A model generated the notes under the pieces. That model had not been told where the DNA came from and searched no databases. It was given only the letters and a program-made list of their open reading frames with translations. A stretch of 25,067 bases of DNA from Scatosoma sp045655705 (lineage in GTDB: Bacteria; Bacillota; Clostridia; Christensenellales; Borkfalkiaceae). This document shows positions 15,221-22,442 of the stretch, one piece after another. The translations under genes and the position numbers were made by a program. Location: the NCBI GenBank assembly GCA_045655705.1, contig JAZOPU010000122.1, positions 1 to 25,067 on the forward strand. Direction: 5' to 3'. Each line of letters begins with the position of its first letter. The stretch's first letter is position 1.

Positions 15221-16401
15221 GAAAGAACGCGGTAAAAAAGGAATTGACGAAAATTGACGGCGGTGTTTGCGCGCCGTCGGGTTTTCGTGCGAACGGCGTG
15301 AGCTGCGGGATCGTAAACGATAACAAAGAAGACCTTTCCTTGGTCGCTGCGGAGCAACGCTGTGCCTGCGCTTGCGTATATGCTGAAAGCGATTGCTTGG
15401 GCGCGCCGTCCAAGTTGGTGAAAAAGCGTTTGGCGGGATATGCGCGGGCGGTGATCGTCAATAGCGGAATTGCAAACGTGTATATGCAAGGCGGGGAAAA
15501 GGTTGCGCGCGATATTTGCCGTGCTCTTTCTAATAAATTGCTTGTGCGAGAAGAAGAGATTGCGATTGCGTCTACGGGGAAAATCGGCAATTTGCCCATA
15601 TCGCCTGTTTTATCCAAAATGGACGAGCTTGTCAAGGGTTTGGGGTCGGATAGTGCGCATTCTCAAAAGGCTGCGATCGGGATTGCTTCGGCGGGGGAGC
15701 AACCCAAAACGTTTGCGTATTCGTTTGAGCTTGGCGATTATACGTGTAAAATCGGCGGTATCGTGAAAGGAAATATGCACGTATGCCCGAATATGGCTAC
15801 GACGGTTTGCATTTTAACAACGGACGTGGCGATCGAGCCTGATTGTTTGCAAAAAGCCTTTACGTCGGCGGTCAATAACTCACTCAATCTTTTGAACGTG
15901 GACGGTGTGTCCTCGCCCAACGATTTTGCTTGTATTCTATCAAGTGGCAAGGCTGGGAATTATAAGATATTCACATGTGATAGCGAATATAAAAAGTTTG
16001 CCGACGCGCTTTCGGCGGTTATGGGCAACGTGTGCCGTTTGATTGCAAAAAACGCTTCGGATACGTTTGCTACTTGCTGTGTGACGGGTGCTCGTTCTGC
16101 AAAAACGGCAAGGGCGGTGGCAAAAGCCGTTGCGGGCGCACCTGCCGTGCGCAAAGCAATAGCTTTAAAAAAGGTTGTTTTGGAAGACGTTTTGTGGGCA
16201 ATCTACACCGCAAACGAGCAGTTCTCGTTTGAAAAGCTACATATCACGATCAACGGGTTGTGTCTTTTACAGGACGGCAGACGACAGGATTTTGTCGCCA
16301 ATACTATGGAAAACGCTTTGCAAACGCAAGAAATTTTGCTCACCATAAATTTAGGCGATGGAAATTATAGTGCGACTTCCGTCTTTTGTATATCACAATA
16401 A
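15217..16401 (+). CDS. argJ: Divergent ArgJ-family protein (ornithine/glutamate N-acetyltransferase homologue)
   Basis: ArgJ is a self-cleaving enzyme that moves the acetyl group from N-acetylornithine to glutamate. Family features are present: APSGFRANGVSCGI near the N-terminus, VNSGIAN, the oxyanion segment ASTGKIG-LP, and the processing site K-G-x-M-x-V-x-P-N-M-A194/T195, where the Thr would become the beta-chain nucleophile. Several signatures are altered. The region equivalent to DGD(T/S)STND reads DGVSSPND. The DGEGATK block, which holds a catalytic Glu in characterised enzymes, reads NASDTFATC. The GxDPNWGR block is absent. The protein ends at GNYSATSVFCISQ, without the usual Y-V-x-I-N-x-x-Y-R/H-T tail. 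The fold is probably ArgJ, but the usual activity is doubtful. No other arginine gene adjoins it except carAB downstream. The start is GTG, overlapping the thioesterase stop. Confidence 0.78.
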   Translation: MRKNAVKKELTKIDGGVCAPSGFRANGVSCGIVNDNKEDLSLVAAEQRCACACVYAESDCLGAPSKLVKKRLAGYARAVIVNSGIANVYMQGGEKVARDICRALSNKLLVREEEIAIASTGKIGNLPISPVLSKMDELVKGLGSDSAHSQKAAIGIASAGEQPKTFAYSFELGDYTCKIGGIVKGNMHVCPNMATTVCILTTDVAIEPDCLQKAFTSAVNNSLNLLNVDGVSSPNDFACILSSGKAGNYKIFTCDSEYKKFADALSAVMGNVCRLIAKNASDTFATCCVTGARSAKTARAVAKAVAGAPAVRKAIALKKVVLEDVLWAIYTANEQFSFEKLHITINGLCLLQDGRRQDFVANTMENALQTQEILLTINLGDGNYSATSVFCISQ

Positions 16402-16446
16402 GGAGAAAGTTTTTGAAAAAATCTTGACCTACCCCCTTTGATAAAG

Positions 16447-16475
16447 TTGACAAACGCAATGAACTGTGTTATAAT
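16447..16475 (+). promoter_or_regulatory. Promoter of the carA leader
   Basis: TTGACA at 16447-16452, 17-bp spacer, TATAAT at 16470-16475, all consensus. The transcript should begin near 16482, shortly before the leader ORF. Confidence 0.88.
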
Positions 16476-16499
16476 AGAAAAAATTTACGGAGACAAAGA

Positions 16500-16607
16500 A
16501 TGTTTACGCTTGATAACGTGGCAAAATTGAAAACGGCTGAACACGGTTTCAGCATTTCTCGTATTTGTGTTTTTGATAAGCCCGTTGTTTTTTCCAAAGT
16601 GGACTGA
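16500..16607 (+). CDS. 35-aa leader peptide upstream of carA (putative attenuator)
   Basis: The ATG at 16500 has GGAG 7 bases upstream and opens a 35-codon frame whose last codons (GTG GAC TGA) lie in the 5' arm of an intrinsic terminator. The peptide (MFTLDNVAKLKTAEHGFSIS, then RICVFDKPVVFSKVD) matches no family I know. It has one Arg codon, so it does not look like an arginine-sensing leader. Inside the ORF is a 6-bp hairpin (GCTGAA 16536-16541 with TTCAGC 16548-16553), followed by U-rich stretches around 16565-16575 and 16586-16593. This order, pause hairpin, U-rich transcript, terminator overlapped by translation, resembles enteric pyrBI, where low UTP slows polymerase and lets the ribosome prevent termination. 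Regulation is inferred; the ORF and terminator are directly visible. Confidence 0.65.
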   Translation: MFTLDNVAKLKTAEHGFSISRICVFDKPVVFSKVD

Positions 16608-16630
16608 TTTTTGCAATCAGTCTTTTTTTT
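16602..16630 (+). terminator. Intrinsic terminator in the carA leader
   Basis: GACTGATT (16602-16609) pairs perfectly with AATCAGTC (16615-16622) across a 5-base loop, followed by eight T (16623-16630). The leader stop codon TGA (16605-16607) lies within the left arm. With the promoter upstream and carA 55 bases downstream, this is most simply an attenuator. Confidence 0.85.
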
Positions 16631-16684
16631 CGGGGAAAAAAGCGGAACACAAACAAGAAAAAATCTTTATTAAAGGTAGAGACT

Positions 16685-17767
16685 ATGAAAAAGAAAAAAG
16701 TGTATTTGACCTTACAAAGCGGTGAAGTTTTTCAAGGCTATCGCTTTGGTGCTGACGGTGAAACGGTGGGTGAACTCGTGTTCACGACGGGTATGGTCGG
16801 TTACGTGGAAACGCTTACCGATCCTGCTAATTTTGGACAAATCGTTGTGCAAACGTTCCCCTTGATTGGTAACTACGGCGTGAACGAAAGCGACGCGGAA
16901 AGCGATAGAGCGTGGTTGAACGCCTACGTCGTTAGAGAATATTGCGATACGCCCTCCAACTTCCGTAGCGAAGGAACGTTAGACGCGTTTATGAAAAAGA
17001 AAGGCGTGATTGGTATCTACGGCGTAGACACGCGGGAGCTGACAAAAATCTTGCGCGAAAAAGGCGCAATGAACGCGTGCGTGAGCGATAAGCCGTTGAC
17101 AGCGGAAGAAGTGGAAGCGCTTGCAAACTATTCCGTGCAAAACGCGGTGGAAACGGTTGCTTGCAAGCAAAAGAAAGTATACGAAAACGAGAATGCGGAA
17201 TATACCGTGGCGTTTTGGGATTTTGGCTCAAAAAACAGTACCGTAGAAAACTTCGTTCGCCGCGGTTGCAAAGTCATTCGTATGCCGTATAACGCAACGG
17301 CGGAAGAAATTTTGTCCTTGGGCGCGGACGGCGTGGTGCTGGGCGATGGTGCGGGCGATCCCGAAGAAAATACGGGTATTATTGCAGAAGTGAAAAAGTT
17401 GCTTGGGAAAACACCTGTCTTTGGTATAGGTCTTGGACATCAGCTGGTTGCGTTGGCACTCGGCGGAGAAACGGCAAAACAAAAATATGGACATCGCGGT
17501 GGCAATCAGCCTGTAAAATGTCAAAAATGCAATCGCGTGTATATCTCTTCGCAAAACCACGGCTATGAAGTGGTGAAAGATAGCCTGCAAACGGGTACGG
17601 TGAAATTCGTGAACGTAAACGACGGCTCTTGCGAGGGTATTGATTACGACGAAATTAACGCGTTTACCGTACAGTTTAACCCCGAGTGTTGCGATTTGGG
17701 AAATACGGAAAACCCCTTGTATAAAAAATTCTTTGCGCTTATGAAAAAGGAGAAAGACAATGCCTAA
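16685..17767 (+). CDS. carA: Carbamoyl phosphate synthase small subunit with inactivated glutaminase site
   Basis: CarA normally hydrolyses glutamine and channels ammonia to CarB. The N-terminal domain is canonical (LTLQSGEVFQGYRFG, GELVFTTGMVGYVETLTDP, GIYGVDTRELTKILREKGAM). The C-terminal class I amidotransferase domain keeps its fold motifs (GHRGGNQPV, SSQNHGYEV) but not its chemistry. The nucleophile motif reads F-G-I-G249-L-G-H-Q instead of FGICLGHQ, and the catalytic HPE reads N332-P-E334. LSNGPGDP has also drifted to LGDGAGDP. Length (360 aa) is normal and the frame intact, so this is not a pseudogene. It likely serves as a structural/allosteric partner for an ammonia-using CarB, as in vertebrate CPS1, where the Cys is also replaced. 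The start has AAAGG 8 bases upstream. It overlaps carB by 8 bases. Confidence 0.92.
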   Translation: MKKKKVYLTLQSGEVFQGYRFGADGETVGELVFTTGMVGYVETLTDPANFGQIVVQTFPLIGNYGVNESDAESDRAWLNAYVVREYCDTPSNFRSEGTLDAFMKKKGVIGIYGVDTRELTKILREKGAMNACVSDKPLTAEEVEALANYSVQNAVETVACKQKKVYENENAEYTVAFWDFGSKNSTVENFVRRGCKVIRMPYNATAEEILSLGADGVVLGDGAGDPEENTGIIAEVKKLLGKTPVFGIGLGHQLVALALGGETAKQKYGHRGGNQPVKCQKCNRVYISSQNHGYEVVKDSLQTGTVKFVNVNDGSCEGIDYDEINAFTVQFNPECCDLGNTENPLYKKFFALMKKEKDNA

Positions 17768-20700
17768 GAGAAGTGATATAAAGAAAGTGCTTGTAATCGG
17801 CTCCGGACCTATCGTTATCGGACAAGCCGCGGAATTTGACTATGCCGGCGCGCAAGCTTGCCGTGTTATGAAAAGCGAAGGGGTAAACGTCGTTCTTTGT
17901 AACTCTAACCCCGCAACGATCATGACGGATAAAGCGCTTGCGGACGAAATTTATCTCGAACCGCTCACGGAAGAAACGTTAAAGCGTATTATCATAAAAG
18001 AAAAACCCGACTCCCTTTTGGCGTCGCTTGGCGGTCAAACGGGGCTTACGATGGGTTGTAAATTAGCAAAATCTGGGTTTCTTGCCGAGCACGGCGTAAA
18101 GCTTATCGGAACGAAATTGGACGCGATCGACAGATCGGAAGATCGCGAACTTTTCAAAGAAACGATGGAAAAGATAAATCAGCCCTGCGTTCCGTCGGAT
18201 ATCGCGTATACGGTAGAAGAATGTGTGGCGATAGCCAATAAGCTGGGTTATCCCGTGATTATCCGTCCTGCATATACCCTTGGCGGTGCAGGCGGCGGTG
18301 TGGCGTATACGGAAGAAGAGTTGCGTTTGATTTCCCATAACGGGCTTATGCTTTCTCCGATTACGCAGGTACTCATTGAAAAATATATTGCCGGCTGGAA
18401 AGAAGTAGAGTTTGAAGTGTTGCGCGATAGCGCAGGCAACGTTTTGACGGTATGTTCTATGGAAAACGTAGACCCTGTGGGTATTCACACGGGCGACTCA
18501 ATCGTCGTTGCGCCTGCGGTTACGCTTTCCACGAAAGAATATAATATGCTCCGCACGGCGGCACTTGCGATTATCACCGAGCTTGGTATTGAAGGCGGTT
18601 GCAACGTGCAATTTGCGCTCAATCCCGACTCCTTTGAATATTCGGTTATCGAAGTAAATCCCCGTGTTAGCCGTTCTTCGGCGCTTGCGTCCAAGGCAAC
18701 GGGTTTCCCGATCGCCAAAGTTACGTCTAAGATCGCGCTTGGTTATACGCTCGACGAAATCGTCAACGACGTTACAGGCAACACCTACGCTTGCTTTGAG
18801 CCGACGATCGACTATCTCGTTGTAAAAATGCCCAAATGGCCGTTTGACAAATTCTTGTATGCAAAACGGGAATTGGGTACGCGAATGAAAGCGACGGGCG
18901 AAGTAATGTCGATTGGTACGTCGTTTGAAATGGCGATAATGAAAGCCGTTCGCGGCGCGGAAATTTCCACGAGCACGATGAACTATAAAAAGTTTGTAAA
19001 TTCGTCGAAAGAAGAGCTTCGCGCAAAGCTTTCCGAAATGACGGACGAGCGTATTTTCGTCGTGTACGCCGCACTCAAAAAAGGCGTTTCGGTAGACGAA
19101 ATCTTTAATATCACCAAGATCGACAGATGGTTCTTGAATAAATTCAAAAACCTGATTGCATACGAAGAAAAGCTTGCAACGAGCAAGCTTACGCGTGAGT
19201 TATACGACGAAGGCAAACGCCTTGGATATTTGGATAAAGATATCCAAGCGTTCAGCGGACAAAAAATCCCGTATAGACGCAAAGCTGCTTATAAAATGGT
19301 GGACACTTGCGCCGCGGAATTCCCTGCAAAAACGCCGTATTTCTATTCCACGTTCGACGATCACGCGCACGACGAAGCAAAACCCTTTATCAAGTCCGCG
19401 AAAAAGCGTATCGTGGTAATCGGTTCTGGACCTATCCGTATCGGACAGGGGATCGAGTTCGACTATTCGTCGGTGCATTGCGTTTGGACGCTTAAAGAAA
19501 TGGGTTATGAAGTTGCGATTATCAACAATAACCCCGAAACGGTTTCCACCGACTTTGACACGGCGGATAGATTGTATTTTGAACCGCTTACGCCCGAAGA
19601 CGTACAGCACGTGCTGGATATTGAAAAACCCTACGGTGTTATTATCACGTTCGGCGGACAAACGGCAATCAATCTTTGCGCGTATTTCGATACGCACGGT
19701 ATCCGTATTTTGGGCACGTCGGCGGATAGCGTAGATAGAGCGGAGGATAGAGAGCGTTTTGAAGCGCTTCTTGATAAATATTCCATTCCCCGTCCCAGAG
19801 CGCTTACCGTAATGACGAAAGAAGAAGCGCTTGCCGCGGCGGAAAAATTGGAATATCCCGTGCTCCTTCGTCCTTCCTACGTTATCGGCGGACAAAATAT
19901 GACGATTGCGTTCACGCAAGAAGACGTGTGCCGTTATATGGACGTTATTTTGGCGCAGGGTATTGAAAACCCCGTGCTTTGCGATAAATATCTTATGGGT
20001 ACGGAGTTGGAAGTAGACGCGATCTCCGACGGAAAAGACGTGCTTATTCCCGGTATTATGCAACATATCGAAAGAACGGGTATTCACTCGGGTGACTCGA
20101 TTGCCGTGTATCCCCCGTATAACCTTGACGATACGATGCTGGAAAAAATTATCGAAGTTTCCACCCAGCTTGCGTTGGAGCTTAAAACCAAGGGGCTTAT
20201 CAATATACAATATCTTATCTATCGCGGACAGTTATACGTGATCGAAGTAAACCCCAGAGCGTCGCGTACCGTTCCGTATATTTCCAAGGTTACGGGCGTG
20301 CCGATGGTAGAGCTTGCAACAAAAATTATCGTGGGCGGAAAACTCAAAAAACTCGGCTATGGCACCGGATTATATCCTTCTTCGCCGTACGTGGCGGTCA
20401 AAGTGCCCGTGTTCAGCTTTGAAAAGCTCAACGACGTCAACTCCCAGCTCGGACCGCAAATGAAATCGACGGGCGAGGTTTTGGGTATCGGTAAAACGAT
20501 CGAAGAAGCAATGTTCAAAGGACTTGTTTCCGCGGGCTTTAAAATGTGCCATCCTTCCGATCGCCGTCCCGTGGGCGTGTATATGACGGTAAACGATCAG
20601 GACAAGCTCGACGTCTTGACGATCGCGAAAAAATTCGGAGATCTTGGCTGTACGATGTACGCAACCAAAGGCACGGCAAAGGTCATTCAAGATCTTGGCT

Positions 20701-21812
20701 TTGATTGCACGGTGGTGGATAGACTTTCCGCAACCGACTCCGTTATCAAGCTTATGGACGAAGGAAAGATTGACTACGTGGTGTATACGGGCAAGACGGA
20801 TATGGAGTCTATCAACGACTTTATAAAATTGCATCACCACGCGATTTTGCTGGGTATCACGGTACTCACCGCGCTGGATACGGCAAACGCTTTGGCGGAC
20901 ATCATTGCAAGCCGTTTCACGGAAGATAACACCGAGCTTGTGGATATCAACGCGCTCCGTAGCGAGAAATTAAAGCTTAAATTCACGAAAATGCAGTCTT
21001 GCGGAAACGATTATATCATTTTCGATAACCGCGACGGGAAAATTACCTGCCCCGAATCAATCGCCGTAAACTACGTGCAGGCGCACTACGGTATCGGTGG
21101 CGACGGTGTTGCGCTTATTGAAAGCTCCGACGTTGCAGATGCGAAAATGCGCGTGTTCAACAAAGACGGCTCGGAAGCGCTCCAAGGCGGTAACGCGATC
21201 CGTTGCATCGGAAAATACCTGTTTGAAAAGGGTATCGTCCGCAAGACGGATATGACGATTGAAACGGCAAACGGCGTATGCGACGTGAAAGTGTATTCTT
21301 TCGGCGGAAAGGTAAATTCGGCAAGCGTAAACTTGGGTAAAGTACAGCTTGCAGGCGACAAGATCCCTTGCGTTTGGAAAGAAGATACGATTATTGATAA
21401 AGAAATCACAGTGGACGGCGAAACGTATAAAGTAACGCTGGTAAACGTGGGTAATCCCCATTGCGTAATATTCACGGATAAAGTGGACGCGGTGAACGTG
21501 GAGAAAATCGGAACGGCGCTTGCAAACTCTGAATATTTCCCCAAGGGAATTAACACGGAATTTATCCGTATCGTGAATAAAGTAACAATTAAAATGCGCG
21601 TGTTCGAGCGTGGTACGGGCGAAACGTGGGCTTGCGGTACGGGAGCTTGCGCAGCGGTTGTTGCGGCGGTGCTTGGCGGGTATTGTGAAAAGGATACCAA
21701 CGTAACGGTGAAACTTCGTGGCGGGGATTTGACAGTCAACTACCGCGCGGACGGCGACGTGGAATTGCTTGGCAACGTCAAGACGGTATACGAAGGTACG
21801 CTGGAAATTTAA
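17760..21812 (+). CDS. carB: Fusion: carbamoyl phosphate synthase large subunit CarB + diaminopimelate epimerase DapF domain
   Basis: Residues 1 to about 1065 are a complete CarB, which builds carbamoyl phosphate from bicarbonate, ammonia and two ATP for pyrimidines and arginine. The two homologous halves start with VLVIGSGPIVIGQAAEFDY and IVVIGSGPIRIGQGIEFDY (near 558); each has an ATP-grasp domain (RPAYTLGGAGGG; RPSYVIGGQNM). An MGS-like allosteric domain lies at about 935-1060. In frame, residues about 1072-1350 form a full-length DapF domain, which would convert LL- to meso-diaminopimelate: SCGNDYIIFD, FNKDGSEA, VGNPHC, FERGTGETWACGTGACAA. The second catalytic Cys (ACGTG) is present, but the first, in the usual MCGNG, is replaced: Q-G1143-G-N-A. 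There is no stop, frame break or good internal ribosome site before the DapF part (nearest ATG 20991). The fusion is unusual, and DapF activity is uncertain. Confidence 0.93.
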   Translation: MPKRSDIKKVLVIGSGPIVIGQAAEFDYAGAQACRVMKSEGVNVVLCNSNPATIMTDKALADEIYLEPLTEETLKRIIIKEKPDSLLASLGGQTGLTMGCKLAKSGFLAEHGVKLIGTKLDAIDRSEDRELFKETMEKINQPCVPSDIAYTVEECVAIANKLGYPVIIRPAYTLGGAGGGVAYTEEELRLISHNGLMLSPITQVLIEKYIAGWKEVEFEVLRDSAGNVLTVCSMENVDPVGIHTGDSIVVAPAVTLSTKEYNMLRTAALAIITELGIEGGCNVQFALNPDSFEYSVIEVNPRVSRSSALASKATGFPIAKVTSKIALGYTLDEIVNDVTGNTYACFEPTIDYLVVKMPKWPFDKFLYAKRELGTRMKATGEVMSIGTSFEMAIMKAVRGAEISTSTMNYKKFVNSSKEELRAKLSEMTDERIFVVYAALKKGVSVDEIFNITKIDRWFLNKFKNLIAYEEKLATSKLTRELYDEGKRLGYLDKDIQAFSGQKIPYRRKAAYKMVDTCAAEFPAKTPYFYSTFDDHAHDEAKPFIKSAKKRIVVIGSGPIRIGQGIEFDYSSVHCVWTLKEMGYEVAIINNNPETVSTDFDTADRLYFEPLTPEDVQHVLDIEKPYGVIITFGGQTAINLCAYFDTHGIRILGTSADSVDRAEDRERFEALLDKYSIPRPRALTVMTKEEALAAAEKLEYPVLLRPSYVIGGQNMTIAFTQEDVCRYMDVILAQGIENPVLCDKYLMGTELEVDAISDGKDVLIPGIMQHIERTGIHSGDSIAVYPPYNLDDTMLEKIIEVSTQLALELKTKGLINIQYLIYRGQLYVIEVNPRASRTVPYISKVTGVPMVELATKIIVGGKLKKLGYGTGLYPSSPYVAVKVPVFSFEKLNDVNSQLGPQMKSTGEVLGIGKTIEEAMFKGLVSAGFKMCHPSDRRPVGVYMTVNDQDKLDVLTIAKKFGDLGCTMYATKGTAKVIQDLGFDCTVVDRLSATDSVIKLMDEGKIDYVVYTGKTDMESINDFIKLHHHAILLGITVLTALDTANALADIIASRFTEDNTELVDINALRSEKLKLKFTKMQSCGNDYIIFDNRDGKITCPESIAVNYVQAHYGIGGDGVALIESSDVADAKMRVFNKDGSEALQGGNAIRCIGKYLFEKGIVRKTDMTIETANGVCDVKVYSFGGKVNSASVNLGKVQLAGDKIPCVWKEDTIIDKEITVDGETYKVTLVNVGNPHCVIFTDKVDAVNVEKIGTALANSEYFPKGINTEFIRIVNKVTIKMRVFERGTGETWACGTGACAAVVAAVLGGYCEKDTNVTVKLRGGDLTVNYRADGDVELLGNVKTVYEGTLEI

Positions 21813-21828
21813 CACTGGGGGGAAACGC

Positions 21829-22440
21829 ATGGACGCTTTTTACGAAGAAAGCGCAATCAATCAAAACGCTGTTAAAGAAGGAAGAAAATATAAGATTTTT
21901 CATATCTTATCCTACGTTTTTCTCTTTCTTGGTATCATTTTGTTGGTTATGGCAATTTTTAATATGCCAATCGGTGGTGGCGAAGAAGCCGGCGCGTTTT
22001 GGACGATGTTCGGCTTTATGCTGATTCAGGGGTTGATGTTTATGGGAATGTGGTTTGCATTCTACAAAATCAAATCCCGCTATAACGTCAACTTCGATTA
22101 CTGCTTCGTCACAGGCGAACTGCGCATATCCAAGGTTGTCAACGTGAATAAACGTAGGTTGGTTGCGCGCATTGATTGCGAAGATATGATACAGGTTGGC
22201 GACGTGGACAATCCGTCGTTCGATCGTTTCCGTGCCGATCCTACCGTGAAAACGGTGTTTTGCACGCCCAACGTGGAAGCGTCGGAAGGAAAATTCTTTA
22301 TGTACGTGTTGGCAAACTATAACGGCAGAAAGCTTTACGTGTTGGAATGTCGTGAAAATTTGCTAATGAATATTATGAAATTTGCCAAACGTAGCGTGCT
22401 GGAAAGCGATTACGTTATGCAGGAGCGAAAGCAAAAATAA
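21829..22440 (+). CDS. Small membrane protein of unknown function (two TM helices, cytoplasmic C-domain)
   Basis: I place the start at ATG 21829, preceded by a G-rich site (GGGGGGAAA) in the 16-base gap after the carB-dapF stop. An upstream in-frame extension overlaps carB and has no support. The 203-aa product begins MDAFYEESAINQNAVKEGRK, then has two membrane helices at about residues 22-44 and 57-80, and a hydrophilic C-terminal domain of ~120 residues with alternating beta-type segments and a final basic helix. The style recalls uncharacterised Clostridia DUF membrane proteins with a PH-like or beta-rich domain, but I cannot name a family confidently. It is probably co-transcribed with carAB upstream and with the cysteine desulfurase 2 bases downstream. 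Confidence 0.75.
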   Translation: MDAFYEESAINQNAVKEGRKYKIFHILSYVFLFLGIILLVMAIFNMPIGGGEEAGAFWTMFGFMLIQGLMFMGMWFAFYKIKSRYNVNFDYCFVTGELRISKVVNVNKRRLVARIDCEDMIQVGDVDNPSFDRFRADPTVKTVFCTPNVEASEGKFFMYVLANYNGRKLYVLECRENLLMNIMKFAKRSVLESDYVMQERKQK

Positions 22441-22442
22441 GA

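Noticed and set aside
16500..16630. Arginine-codon attenuator or PyrR-binding leader before carA
   Set aside because: The leader peptide has one Arg codon only, and I could not find the conserved PyrR-binding loop pattern. The U-rich, translation-overlapped terminator fits a UTP-sensitive model better.
17429..17431. Sequencing error or selenocysteine as explanation for the missing CarA nucleophile
   Set aside because: The codon is GGT, not TGA, and the His, the oxyanion region and other active-site motifs have changed too while the frame is intact, which points to real divergence.
19200..20210. 336-codon minus-strand ORF opposite CarB
   Set aside because: Antisense shadow of a conserved enzyme, with no start signal and no family resemblance.
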